The notes under the pieces are model-generated. The model searched no databases. It was not told the origin of the DNA and worked only from the letters and a program-made list of their open reading frames with translations. Below, piece after piece: positions 1 to 11,647 of a DNA stretch of 64,000 nucleotides. The translations under genes and the position numbers were made by a program. Every line of letters begins with the position of its first letter. Position 1 is the stretch's first letter. The DNA comes from Notospermus geniculatus (Eukaryota > Nemertea > Pilidiophora > Heteronemertea > Lineidae), in contig NMRB01000305.1 in assembly GCA_002633025.1 (NCBI GenBank), positions 289,615-353,614 on the forward strand, read 5' to 3'.

Positions 1-1887
1 ACAATAGCTGAAGGTAACTTAGAGTTAAGGAAGCTTCTAGAATACGGCCGTAAAGACCTACATATGCTTACCCATCCTTTAAACAACGTTCCCCCAGGAA
101 AAGCTGCTCTTCCATTTCTGAAATTTCGGCCGCTGTCCAATTGGCAAATATCTACCCCCTCACGGGGCGCCGAGCTGAAGGCGGAACATTTGTTTGTCAA
201 ACCGCAATATACAGCACATTCTAAAAGTGAATTGACCATCAGGTATCCAAGGTCGGGCTCAAAAAAACCTATATCCTTTCCCCCAAATAAATATCGCGCT
301 TTTTTTATCGAATTCATTTTCTAAATTCCTACCGATGTGGCAGTGATCTCAGTCTCCCCTGGAATCTACTAGTCTGGTTTTATTTTTCAACGAGGGATTA
401 GGATATAGGGCTACAGAGACCAGATACAATGAGCAGATACAATTCGAACAGATACAATGAGCAGGCTAATGTGTCCCGGACTTGCTTTCCGATAGGACGA
501 CTTTCTCCTCTGGTACAACGTATTAAAGTTCCTTTGGAAACAACACTCCTAAACAAGCCATATACGTGTATATCCTTTGGATGAGGTGGAACCATCTTCA
601 GAGGAAATATTATGACCGCCAATAGGCCTATATATAACATTTTCCACGTAGGACGATTTGCAAATTTACTGCTTGGCAGTTGTCTACTGGACTGACAACT
701 TTAAGTCCGATATGTTCTATAACTTGCCGGAATCTGAAAATATAACCTTCACCAAAGCACTCCTGAAGCAATTTGGTCGACGGTACATTGCTCATAAGGA
801 GTCCTTGGAGGAAGGCCATTATAAGCATCTATGAGAACGCCTACCGCCGTCCGTCACCAAACTGCATGGTGGTTTTCTTGTCGATATGAGTATAGGCTGT
901 AGGCCTATAGCGGGTGGCGCCCTGCTTATTCGTTGATAAATCGTTTAGCACACACGACGTTCCTATCTTCACAATCATTAGGTGTTTATTCTACCCTGTG
1001 GACATACAGGGTGGTAAAAATAAGACGAGATCAACTCGAATAAACAACTCCCTGTCTGTCACAAAGATAACGATGCGTGCCATATATCTCACGATGCCCA
1101 AACATCACACAGAATGACAAGTTTCTTTTTACCGCTTCGTGTATTTTGCGTGGTCTTGGTGATGTTGGTGGACTTGCTCAGGTCAGTGTGGCCGAAGATG
1201 ATCGATTCGTTCTATGAATTTTCATGGGCTGCAAACGTTGAACTTGGGAGTAAAGGATCCAGAGGGTGCGTATGTATACGAGATGTGCATACAAGGTTGA
1301 TTAACACAAAGATATCGCCGAAGAAACGCCATCAAAACGTTGAAATGACGTGAGTGCCAACCTGAAGCTCACAGGCGAAATAATATTGCGAGACTGTCAT
1401 TGTGGAAAACACGTCATTGTTCTCTTCGCATCAAGGCCAGCGTTCGTCGTCTATTTGCCGATGACAATTTTTATTAGGCCGACATGCAATGAATTTAATG
1501 AATAAAATCAATAGGAACTTTGACGATGCTTTATTTTATTTTGTTGGACAACAATTGCTTTTGTCACTTCAAATGAAATCAATACATGTTCATTCAATAA
1601 TATACAATAACTATTCAAAACTCATTACCGGTAGGCCTATGTGAACAATGCATTGCAAAAAGGGCATGAACTTTTAGATGAGTAGATTAATAAGTGCCAT
1701 GCGAGGGTTTGGAGCGATAAGGGGTGGTTTTCCAAAGTATAGTTGTGTACTGCTTCTTCCCTTCTTCGCACCTCCCTCTGGATCTGCGGTTGTTTCAAAG
1801 GGGGACTTCGGAGAAGGTATCGAATTAACAGATTTTCTCATATCACAGTTGTGCACAATCACTGGTTGAAGCAAGATTAATCATTAG
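1..1887. other. Intergenic stretch, no gene recognised
   Basis: Open frames here are short, start without splice-site support and match no family I recognise. A tandem of the word AGATACAAT lies near 423-455. The motif TAGGCCTA appears near 900 and 1634. I see no RNA gene or clear transposon ends. Confidence 0.5.
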
Positions 1888-2732
1888 TTACAGGCGTTCG
1901 TTGTCTCTGACACTACCGAACGAATTCCACCAGCTTAGCTTCTGAGGCACCTTGACAGGCTGCGTTTCAGGCAAAGGTTTCACGTACTGAACCCTTGGTA
2001 ATGATATACACGCTGCGACAACTCTTCCTATGCTAACACAACCTTGTTCATAAGCATTCAAAATCTTAATGGAGTTTATGGCTGCCTTGATGTCGCCAAA
2101 GATTTCATAGATATCTTCGTAGAAAACAAGGATCTCCCTGGCCAAATCGATGACGAATTTGACGCATGATCCTTCCGTGCAGGAGATGAGGTCATTGACG
2201 AAACCTATCAGTCTGTTTGCGATATCCGTCTCACCGCATGCCATATATGCTTCGTATAAATCTTTCAAAGCTTCGCCGATTAACTGGAGACCTTTGAAGA
2301 CCTGAAATAAGATAGGCTTGTTAAGAATTGCTGAAACACAGTGGGGTAGGCCTACGCAGCAAAATCCTGACTTTCTCCCATGCCATCTGCAGATATCCCT
2401 CGCTGAAGAACCTCGCGGGAATGTTCCTCTGAGTCGCCTCTATCCTTATTCGCGGAAAATACCGCCCATTCCTCACCTCTCTATTCTCGAAGGCATCCAC
2501 AGCTGCTTCAATTTTCTTTACGGTAGCCTCCCCGTCCTTCACACAGGCCGTGATATTCAACCCCTCCTTCCCCATTCCAGTCACTAGGCCATTGAAAACT
2601 TGGATCCAAGCTGGATCTTTCGAAGAAACCGTGCTGGCGATCCCTGAAATTGAAGAAATTGCACCTTTAGGTGACCGATTTCCAACGTTGTTGATGAAAT
2701 CACCCAGCAGATCATCTTTGCCTTCTGTAGAC
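1888..2732 (-). CDS. Two exons of a helical protein, probably the C-terminal part of the propeller gene upstream
   Basis: Two exons join in frame. The first spans about 2732-2372, donor AAA|GTCAGG. The second spans 2301-1888, acceptor CTTATTTCAG, ending in TAA. The product is about 255 residues, mostly predicted helix, with scattered cysteines and no family that I recognise. It begins in the sequence STEGKDDLLGDF and ends SFGSVRDNERL. The first exon's acceptor lies exactly at the edge of an AAGTGTT-type repeat, so its 5' limit is uncertain: the frame stays open into the repeat. It lies on the same strand just downstream of the secreted propeller gene, with two assembly gaps between, so I infer that it is the 3' end of that gene. 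It could instead be a separate gene that has lost its start. Confidence 0.55.
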
Positions 2733-2739
2733 CTACACT

Positions 2740-3030
2740 CTAAAAACTCAAGTGTTAAAAGTAACACTTCAAGAGTCAAATTTAACACTTCTGAGGTGTT
2801 CGAGGAGGGACAACACCCCGGGTGTTACTTTAACACCCCACGAAGTGTAACACTTTCCTACACCTGCTGAAGTGTTATAATTCCAACACTTGCAAGTGTA
2901 GGGTCCAACACTTATAGTAGTTATTACAACACCTACCAGGTGTTATATCCAGCACTTCTAAGGGTCACATTCACTGTCGTCTAGGGATGCTTCCTACACT
3001 TGAGAGGTGTTAAATCAACACCAACAAAAT
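2740..3030. repeat. Repeat built of AAGTGTT / AACACTT words
   Basis: Over about 280 bases the heptamer AAGTGTT and its complement AACACTT (often extended to AACACCT or AGGTGTT) recur roughly every 15-25 bases on both strands, so the stretch could fold on itself in many ways. It ends at the acceptor of the neighbouring exon and 20-odd bases short of the gap at 3053. Confidence 0.7.
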
Positions 3031-3052
3031 GGTGGAGCAATAATTAGAACAA

Positions 3053-3053
3053 N
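3053..3053. other. Single N, probable assembly gap
   Basis: One ambiguous base in otherwise clean sequence. Together with 3792 it isolates a 738-base island of unusual repetitive sequence in the middle of a gene. I infer a contig join rather than one unread base. Confidence 0.6.
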
Positions 3054-3791
3054 GGTCGACCAATCAGACTGCACTTTATATCGGGTCTTCGGCTACCACT
3101 AATTTGTACCACGAGGAAATTTTACAACACCATTTCTGATTGGCCTCCTCTTCTAGAGGCAGCGCATACGCCGCGGCCTATTACTCGAACAGCAGGCCTC
3201 ACACGAGGGCGGTTCTGACGGCGGTTCAAGACCGTGCTGAACCTCAGTGACACCGCCTAGACACCCTGAGCGTGTTCGCCACTGACTGCCGTTGACCGCC
3301 ACCTCGTCTTTGAAACTGATAGGCTTTTCAACATGTTTGAAATTTTCACGGCGGTTCTCCAAATTGAGAATCACCGTGTTGTTACCTTGTTCTCACCTTT
3401 CACAACCCTTCAGAACAGCTGAACAAAAACGGCTGTCGAGTTGGGAAGGTTGAAGTAGGTGGCAACACGGTGGCAACTCGGTAGCCATGAGGTCACAACA
3501 CGGTTCAGAATGAAGTCGGTGACGCCGCGGTCTTTTTGCTGTTGTCACGGTTCACGACGGTTTAGTAGCAGTTTGTGGCGGTGTTCACAGGGTTATTATA
3601 CGGTGTTAACTCGGTTGACAAATGCATGGCGGCAGGCACACGGAATAGCGCGGTAATCTGGAGGTTTCATCTCGGTTCTGAGACGGTCCACTACATAAAG
3701 CCACCGTCAATCGCCGCGGTCAGTTGTGTGACAGCGGTGAAGGTGAGAACACGGTGTGGAGAAGCGGTGGTGATGCGGTTGTCAGCAAGGT
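3054..3791. repeat. CGGT-rich degenerate foldback repeat between two gaps
   Basis: The right half (about 3420-3790) is packed with CGGT words (ACACGGT, GCGGT, CTCGGT) at 10-25 base spacing. The left half (about 3150-3400) carries mainly the complementary ACCG and CCGCC words mixed with GGCGG. Short mirrored segments such as CACCGTGTT near 3372 and AACACGGTG near 3748 show an old inverted structure. I see no credible coding frame. Confidence 0.5.
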
Positions 3792-3792
3792 N
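3792..3792. other. Single N that truncates an exon
   Basis: The exon coding for the second half of the DWIGIY domain runs up to this N (minus strand, ending in residues VRYLV). Beyond it the reading frame stops at once in the CGGT-rich island. The rest of the exon is probably missing from the assembly. Confidence 0.6.
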
Positions 3793-6700
3793 TGACCAGA
3801 TATCTGACATCGTAGTGTCCTTGGGGAAGGTAAACGTTGAAGTCCACCTGTCCCTTTGGGACTGCATTCGGCACCGGGTTCTGTCCACCTCGAACGTATC
3901 TGAAATAGAACGTGTTTATTTCAAGAGTAGGCCTAGGCCTTCGTAGGTTATTTGGGTAAAGTCTGGGGGATTGGCTCACAGGCACTTTCATTCGGCCGAA
4001 TATCAACCAATGAGGAAATCGCCCTCATAAACTTTTCATCCCGCGAGGCAGCACAGCGAGCGGATGTGTAGGCCTACCGAAGACGTTAAAGATAATGCAG
4101 GCAACAATAAACAACGATTTTCGTGGCTTGCGAAAATACCCGTGATACAGTATCTTTAATAGGAGCATAGCAGTGCAGCAGGGATGAAATAACCGCTCAT
4201 GGGTAGTTTGCAGGTTCCCCTACAATGTCAAAAACAAAGTTTGTAAATTTGCTGCAATTCTGTTTCCCACTTTATCTAACAACATTCAGCACAAACCGAA
4301 GATATTAGAACTCCTACCATACCGGAAGTCGACGTATTTTGTGTTTTCCACGCCAGCTGGATAGATCCCGATCCAGTCTTTATAAGTTGCCTCATCAACC
4401 GGCACATCCCAGGATATTGTCGTGTTGGTTTTGTACGGAAAACTCGCCTTGGATGCATCCATTGTCCGGTTTTGGGTCATTGTAATAACCTAGTGGCGAA
4501 AACGACTGTTGGTAACGTGGCCTTTTTAAGATGAGTGAATATTAGAATTCTAGACATGGACCTACAGCCTTTACAGAGAAAAACGTCCATTACATTGGCA
4601 TCCTTGCAACACTGCGAATCTTTAAGTAATCTGTAACGCAGGGATGAGCATATCCACACTATTAGAAATTTTTGTAATATTTTTACAGAAATTGCCTGCA
4701 GCAGAGTTTCAGGAACTTCTGTAAATTTACATATGGTGTGATTTATGTTTTCCTGTATTAGTTGGACTCAATTGGACTGTCCAGCATGATGCTTTCTGAG
4801 AACGACCCGTATGAAAATATAATTTGGTCAGTCTCTGTTAGCATTTATTTCTGTCTGTAATTTTACAGATTACGTCCTGAAACTCTGCTGCAGGAATTTT
4901 CTGTAAAATCCTCTGTTTTTTCTAACAGTGCAAGGTTCTTCTCCAACACATCTTCCGTAATAATCATAAACCTACCGTAGAAGCCTTTGCATCAACGAAG
5001 TTGACAGCCCACCATCCGCCGACATACTCTGTCACTTTTGGAAGCGAACCAACCGAGGCAGGGCGGCCGATGGATATCCAGTCACTCCAGCTATCGCCTC
5101 GTTCAAGCTGGTACATGTGGTACATACTGGAATGGGGAGTGTACACTACAAGTAGGTGATTTAGGCCTATTTTAGGACGCCTTCAGTATGCCAGTGACCA
5201 ATTACATGTACTTTGAATATACAAGAAAGGTGAAATGAAAACAAGGGTCGAAAATTTTGCTGAATACTGACCTGTCCTTCGCCATGACGAAAACTTCATT
5301 TCCAAGGTGAACATTTGAACCAATACTGAAGGCGTTGATGGCAGACAGAGGCGTAGGTACCTGCAGAAGAAAGAAACAATGATAATGATTACCGATATAT
5401 CGCCATTAAATTTATCAATAGAGACCTTAAGATCCGTCACGTCCCCGTCCCCGTCCCCGTCGCGGGCAAACAACGTCACGGCGTCATGGCGTCATGCACT
5501 CCTGATTCCTGAACACGGAACAGTTTTTGGGGGCATCAATAAAACCATTGATTGTCGTGAATCTGTTCAAAGATTGAGTAAATAAACGTGTTGTCCGCAC
5601 GCTGGGAGACTAAGCAAAAGTATATGCCTTAAATATACCTGAAATTCGATAGTAAACTGGTCAAAATTCACGACGGAGAGTTGGAAATTGACTCACGTCG
5701 TCAGAGCTTCCACGCCGTATTACAGTCCGCCGTGACGTCGTCCACGCGGGGGAATCCCCACCAATTGATGACGTAGGACGCAGAAATGGGATCACGACGG
5801 GGACGGCGACGTGACGGATCTTAAGGTCCCTAATAAAATATCGAGTCCTGCACCCGTCGTGCGCCTTTTTGAAGATCCTCCTTTCGAGTCCTGTATGCAA
5901 GGAACTGCCTCTGTCCTAAAAGCCGTCAACGGCCCCCCCCCCCATTGCAAGTGAACCAATGATGAAACTCAACCAACTGTATTCATCTTCATTGCCTGTG
6001 TATTAAAGCTTTCGGTTGCCACGTGTGCTTCTCCATAGGAATATAATGATTTAGAACCAGCTCATGTCTACTACCTACCGATTTTTTTATCTTGCACCAC
6101 ACCCACCAGGTGCAATATCCCCATGGGTTTGGGACACCATCACAAGTGGTCTGCCAAATATGGTGGATAAGCCCATCCTGCCCGAGAGCAAACACCTCAA
6201 GGCGGCCATTGAAGAAACTTCCACTCATGGAGTGTGTTATGGGTCTTGTCGTGGTCACGACCGCCGGTTGCCCATCACCTGAAAGTGTGATCGACTGCTA
6301 ATATCTGAAATGACCTCATTGTCACTACCACAATGTGCATCCCCTGCCCTTCTCAATCCTAGCATCCCCCTGTTTCAATAGGGTTGGTTCTAAACCTGGC
6401 ACTGGCACTGGCATCATATTATGGTCATAAATCATAAAAAAAGGTATATATACGTAACGGTTATTATTTTGGAAGATAATAGGGCCAACCAATTATGGAT
6501 CAATTATGTTGAAAAACTAGAAATAAAATTAAAATTATTTTCAACATAATTGATCCATGTTAAACTGGATGGCCCTATTATCTTCCAAAATAGGCTAGCC
6601 TATATATTTTTTTCATGATTGCTGGCCATAATATGATACAAGTGCCAGTGCCAGTGCCAGGTTTAGAACCAACCCGTTTCAATATGGGACCCAAAATCGA

Positions 6701-8055
6701 GGACAACCGTTCATTATCTTTTTTATCAATTCAGGAGGTAAGAACTGGGGATGGATTCTTTAAGGGACTTTTCCAACAGTGCCAAGCTTTCAAATCCCCC
6801 GTTCAACTTGTAGGTCACTCGGGCGGGGGGGGGGGAGTGTCTCTTCCTATATCCTTTGGGATCACATGCTAATCGAGGTTCCCTCCTGAGCAAATGCAAC
6901 CCAGACCTCAAGTCCAGGTGAACTTATAGCAAGTACACATGCACTGTAGTGGGTGTTGCTTTTACGATCGATTCCCGCTTGACATGGACCTTTGACTCGT
7001 ATAGTGAGTTCCTCGTGATCAATTCAATTCACGAGGGGAATTCCAGGACGTGACTTTCTACAAGTAACGAAAGAGGGCAAATCCTAGTACGCTTCTATGC
7101 AGCGGTTTATCGACTTCGAACGTTCTCATGCACCTTGATACCTCCTGGTGGTGTTGGTAGGGTTTTGGTGGTGGATACCAAGATCACCGGAGATATCACC
7201 GGGTGAATCTGTTCAAGTGTAGAAGCCAGTTCGTGTCCATGGTAAAAAGGCATATCTTAGTAGTAGGAATGGGAAAGAAAGAGCAGGTGTCAGGGATGTG
7301 CAAACTGGTGGACTTGAATTATGCCCAAGAGCAACTTTACTATAAGCCTCCAGGTAGGCCTACTTACCGAATGACGAAGACCACGTGGACCAAGTCGTAC
7401 CCGAATGCTGCCAGATGTGATGAACATGACCGTCTGTTTGCACAGAAAACGCCTCAAACCACTGAGAGTTTGGGTTCTCCACCACGCTGAAGTCTGAGAG
7501 CAAGCTTCCACCGAGGTTGTACCAGGACGTGAAGTCAACACCATCAAAAACAGCGTAGAGAAACTGTGAAGGGGAAGCGTATGATCGTGCGAAGATGTAG
7601 ATTTTTGTCGCATCGCGATGGGACCGCAGAGCTGTGACACTGTCCTTTCCTTTGATCCCTGTCATCGCTGTGCTATTAAAGGGTAGTCTTGTCTTCGGGC
7701 TGACTTGATGCCAAGATGAGAAATCGTTACAGGATGACTTTATCTGCGCCTTGTAGTAGACCTGGCCGTTGTTTCCTTGGATGAAAACAAGGGTGGTGTT
7801 CTTATGATCGTGGACTACCGATGGGTTTGACACCATCTTCACGCCGGTTGGGTTGGTCATACTCGTCCAGCTGGTCCATTTCTCTGTCTTGGTGGCCCAT
7901 TGTGCACACTGGACGTCTCCACTGCTGGTGACAAAGAAAGCGAATTTCCCTGTCATTAGAGGCACTGTAGTCCTGTCCCATGCCACACCAAGCCTGGCCT
8001 CCAAATCTCCATGGACGGCAGCAGCCAAGGTACAAGCAAGAAGGAGACGAATCAT
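3793..8055 (-). CDS. Secreted PLL/tectonin-like beta-propeller protein with a DWIGIY beta-sandwich domain
   Basis: Six exons join in phase on the minus strand: 8055-7368, 6278-6079, 5360-5272, 5126-4976, 4489-4318 and 3888 to the gap at 3792. The start is the ATG at 8055; residues 1-16 are a clear signal peptide (MIRLLLACTLAAAVHG). From there to about residue 375 the protein repeats a blade pattern: an aromatic V-F strand, G-x-V/L-x-H-x-W-Q, then W-S/T-x-W and G. This is typical of PLL-like or tectonin-like propeller lectins, and I count about six blades. Exons 5 and 6 encode SWDVPVDE...DWIGIYPAG...VYLPQGHYDVRYLV, a compact Ig/C2-like fold similar to SKICH and purple-acid-phosphatase N-terminal domains. 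Sugar binding is inferred from fold only. The 3' end is lost in the gap; the exons at 2732-1888 probably continue it. Three of its introns carry foldback elements. Confidence 0.78.
4657..4930. mobile_element. Foldback (MITE-like) element in an intron of the propeller gene
   Basis: Ends read CACTATTAGAAA and TTTCTAACAGTG. Inside them, CTGCAGCAGAGTTTCAGGA near 4697 is mirrored by TCCTGAAACTCTGCTGCAG near 4874. Length about 274 bases, no coding frame. The mirrored inner blocks and mirrored ends support a non-autonomous DNA transposon. Confidence 0.75.
5411..5837. mobile_element. Inverted-repeat element with CCCCGT ends
   Basis: The left arm (ACCTTAAGATCCGTCACGTC near 5424) is mirrored by GACGTGACGGATCTTAAGGT near 5809-5828. 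The arms extend over about 35 bases and include a short CCCCGT tandem (5441-5460). The interior is rich in CGTCA words. It lies in the intron between exons 2 and 3 of the propeller gene. Confidence 0.75.
6380..6676. mobile_element. Large nested palindrome (foldback element)
   Basis: Three mirrored shells are visible. The outer shell is GGGTTGGTTCTAAACCTGGC against GCCAGG...AACCAACCC. The middle shell is CATCATATTATGG against CCATAATATGAT. The inner shell is TTTTGGAAGATAATAGGGCC against GGCCCTATTATCTTCCAAAA, around a loop with mirrored TCAATTATGTTGAAAA. CACTGG/CCAGTG units are repeated in both arms. It lies in the first intron of the propeller gene. Confidence 0.8.
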
Positions 8056-9093
8056 GACGATGGAAGTCCTTCTAGTTTGAATGCCAAAGTATAACTGTAC
8101 AGAAGGCCCTGTGTGGCCCAGTTATTTAATCATGTGTTCCTGGTTTGGCATGTGACCGTATTTATCTGATTCATAACTTTGCATCAAAACGAAAGGGCCA
8201 ATTGTTCATAACACAACACTCATAAAACCGATAGGCTTATATCATAGGCCGTTGGCACCAATTTATGAAATAGGTCAGTTCTCAATACTGGTCAGGCGGC
8301 AGGCGGCGATGAACATAACATGCCTACCGGTATATATATATTTATTCATTTATTTTCTCGCGAAGTACATGTAACTCCCAAAAGGCGTTTCATTTTTGCT
8401 ATCGAAGGAGGGTTGTCAGCCAGCTGGCCCTTGAATTAGTCCAAAAAATGTTTTAGCATGAGACGGTACTCCAAGCTAGCTTTCAGGCCACAGACCTACA
8501 GTCTCCCCTCGGCCCTATTCTACAAACCGACCTCCCAGCCCAGGAAAGGGACAGGCTGCAGGGCCGTATTTAACTTTTTGGTCCGGGGGGGGGCAGAAGC
8601 CTCTCTAGGGGGGCAGAAGACCTCTTTTTGCCGTTTTTTGCCCAAAATCCGCATGAAAATCACGTTTTTTGGTTGGCTCAGGGGGGGGAACTGCCCCCCT
8701 CGCCCCCTTTAAATACGGCCCTGGACTGGTGCCAGATTTAGGCCACCTTGCGAGAAATACTGGTCTGCTACAACAAAATTTGATCTCTGAATGAGGTACA
8801 GAAAGATGTTGCTCATGACCATAATATCAAGTTTGCTTTATACATGTAGTTCGATATTCATGAAATAAGAACATTAATTACCTAAAAACCTCTGAAACTC
8901 GAGAATCATTTTCATATCAGTCAATTTTTTTGTGAGGACTACGCAAGTATTTTGTTACTGTCTCAGTGCACACCAATGTCATTGATCAATCGTGTTGGGA
9001 AGGGAACGTAAACCATGATAAATCTTGATATGCTTGTAACTTACAATTCATTTCATTCATTTTATCGATAACAAACAGTTTACAGCGCTCAAG
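8056..9093. other. Intergenic region between propeller gene and GPCR
   Basis: Divergent space: the propeller gene runs leftwards and the GPCR rightwards, so both promoters should lie here. A TA run is present at about 8332-8342 and a foldback element at 8559-8723. No further gene seen. Confidence 0.5.
8559..8723. mobile_element. MITE with CAGGGCCGTATTTA ends
   Basis: Perfect terminal inverted repeat CAGGGCCGTATTTA / TAAATACGGCCCTG around a G-run-rich left part and a C-run-rich right part (GGGGGGG at 8585 and 8680; CCCCCCT at 8694). About 165 bases, no coding capacity. No convincing target-site duplication is visible. Confidence 0.8.
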
Positions 9094-10741
9094 ATGCTGG
9101 ATTACTCCCATGACGTCACTGAATCACAGGCAGCCGTGACCAGCCAATCAGAATATGCGTTATTCGTCACGAACACATCAGCTTCTGTGACCAGCCAATC
9201 AAAGCATGCGTTACACGCTCTGCGTCTATTGTATGTCATCTGTACCAAGTACAGCTGGATGGTCATCGTGCCTGTTGGCCTCTTTGGCAATGTCATCTCG
9301 ATTGCCATAACTCTCCAGAAGGATAATAGGCGAATTTCTACCTGTAACTACATGACGGCACTCGCAATGGCTGATTCTAGTGTCCTTATTGAGCTGGGGT
9401 GGGGGATGGCCTGTCTTTTCTGGTCACCAGAACCACCTTCAGTATTTACAACACAGTAAGTATAATACAACTGAGCTGAGTTGTTCAAACAACTGTTGGT
9501 GCTATTTTGACGTTATCTCCAACAGGGCGGTAACTGAAAACGGTTTGATGGAGATAACGCCAAAATTGCACTAACATCACGCTTTAATGACAAATATTTT
9601 TTGAACAACCGGACCGAGGGCTTTACTTCCTCTCAGCTGAAATGGGAATTACACAGGTAATATTGTGTTTTCGGTAGACTGGCACTGAGGGGAGTAATTC
9701 GCATCCCAATCACTTTGACAATAAATCGGAAAGTCGTCTCCGAATATTTCGCACATTTTCGACTCCAATCGGGGTCTTCTTCAGGCGCTATGTAGGAGAG
9801 ATCCCAGAGGTGAATGAAATAACCTTGAAATTCGAACAGACTTCTTGGCTGCTCCAACATCTACTTTCACTTCAGGTTAATGTGGTACCAGGCATTTGCT
9901 TTTGGAATTCTATCTGGTTTTTTCTTGGCTGAGATGACGGTGGACAGGTTGATAGTGGTCAGATTCCCGATGGTGGCTCCACGACTCTGCACATCACGCC
10001 GGGCCTTGATAACAATATTGGTGACGTTCATTTTGATCTGTGGCCTTAATCTATACATATTCTTTACATTTGAATTCGTACAAAATGAAGAGACAGGTGA
10101 GGTCCCCTTCGTCCATTCGTTTTCCAATAGTACAGTTTGGAATCTTTGGTGTCTTGTGAGCATTGGCTGCTAGGATCACTGTAGGCAAATCAACAGTTGC
10201 CCCAAAATCCCAATTTTTGACGAATAAGCAAAGGAAACCAGTTACCTGCGTGTTGGCGATGAAAGCGGGCCGAACTCTGTGCAATCGAGGCACACCAAGT
10301 GTACAGAGTGAATTGGTTTTGCTTTCAGTGCTTCTAAATGGAAATATTGCCCTTTCAGGCGAAAGCATTCTGCGAATGTCGGTTCCAGATCATCCTGAAC
10401 TAGAAACACTCGGAAACGCCTCACAGTTGGCCATTGGAACCATTTTACCTTTCTGTATTATTGTGTCTTGCAATGTCTGGATCATCACTGTGTTACGTAA
10501 TGCTTCGAAATCGAGAGGCAAGATGGGCGTCAGTCAGGAGGGACAAAGAAGTAAAGAAAAGGAGACAACACACCTCACCAGAATGCTTATCCTCGTCAGT
10601 GTCGCTTACGTCATGACTTCTGTTCCATATAGATTGTATGACGTCATCATAGGACTCCCGGAAGTCAGGAATCACTATGATATGAAACAAGAATATTGGC
10701 AGTTAAGGCTTTATAGTGAACACTTCCTCATGACACAATGA
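9094..10741 (+). CDS. Class A (rhodopsin-like) GPCR, three exons, seventh helix not found
   Basis: Exons 9094-9455, 9876-10096 and 10359-10741 join in phase: ACACA|GTAAGT to TTCAG|G, then ACAG|GTGAGG to TTTCAG|GC. They give about 321 residues. TM1 is VPVGLFGNVISIAITL with the class A GN pair. TM2 carries LAMADSS. TM3 ends MTVDRLIVV, so the DRY box reads DRL. TM4 is ITILVTFILICGLNLYIFF, TM5 ASQLAIGTILPFCIIVSCN, and TM6 ILVSVAYVMTSVPYRLYDV. The frame then stops 15 residues after a YWQLRLY segment, with no NPxxY helix in any frame nearby. A missing last exon or a decayed gene would both explain this. The general look is of a peptide-type receptor; the ligand is unknown. The N-terminal 35 residues contain an internal duplication and could be non-coding, with the start at the later methionine of MVIVPVG. 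Confidence 0.72.
9480..9609. mobile_element. Short inverted-repeat element in GPCR intron 1
   Basis: Ends GTTGTTCAAA and TTTGAACAAC are mirrored. Inside, TTTTGACGTTATCTCCA near 9505 is mirrored by TGGAGATAACGCCAAAA near 9548. About 130 bases, no coding frame. Confidence 0.65.
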
Positions 10742-11647
10742 TTACTATCATGGTTTTTATTTTTGGTACCACAGTCTTAATATCAAAGCTATTAATTGAG
10801 TTGAAACGTTCATGTATTAGAAGCATTGCCGTGGAACAGTATTGAGTGAATTTTCAGTGGGTTGTAATGAATAGTTATTGAGAAATAGAAATTTGAAGTT
10901 CGGGGATGGGTTGAAACACGATTTACGAGCACTTCCGATTACGAGTCGAAATTATTCTGCCACAAAGTTATGGCATTTTACGAGTTGCAAACGTATACCA
11001 AAGCGTTTTTATCAAGGATGTCTACAGCGGACTGCAATTCATTCTCGTAGTTGAAGCCGGAGTCGAGTCGGAAAACTGTGCAACCTCTGTATTAATGGTC
11101 AATTATGTCAGTTTGCGTGCCCGGTAATCAATAGCGTTGTGTAAGCGTGGAGTTTGCGGGGGGTTTTGTGAATACCACGCTACGCCAAGTTAGCGATCCC
11201 GCAAAGTCCACGCAAACGCTACGCTAACTCCACGCAACGCAAAAATTAGCGTGGGCTTAGTGAATAACCCCCTGTTGCAAGAGGATGCGTCCATCGGCGT
11301 CCAACGTTGAAGTCAGTTCACAAAATTGAATATGCAAATTAAGTGGGTTCCCGCCGTGCGATTTTGGCGGATTTTGGATATGATGTCCAAGGTGACCTAA
11401 TAAAACATTTAAAGCAAAAAAACCTTCTGTTGCAATTTGTTCCCGGTTAATTCCTAGATTTACTGGACTAAGAAGAAAGATTGGCAATAATATTGCCCAT
11501 TGTGATCCTCATATTGTGCAATATTATTGATCGTGTATGGGCTGCTTTAGACGTCCCCACCAAACATTCTTTTTATAAATGCAACTTAGTCAAGAATAGG
11601 ATACTCCGCTGAGCTAGCTAATTTAATGAATAACTTCATGGTGAATA
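10742..11647. other. Intergenic region between the two GPCR genes
   Basis: The two receptor genes converge here. Around 11122-11275 lies a block of repeated AGCGT / ACGCT words (GTAAGCGTGGAGTTTGCG, ACGCTACGC, TTAGCGTGGG) ending in GTGAATAACCCC. It resembles a degraded foldback element. Otherwise I see nothing. Confidence 0.5.

Noticed and set aside
3153-3946. Overlapping short frames around 3.2-3.9 kb
   Set aside because: They come from the CGGT-rich repeat island and, beyond 3792, from the reverse strand of a propeller-gene exon.
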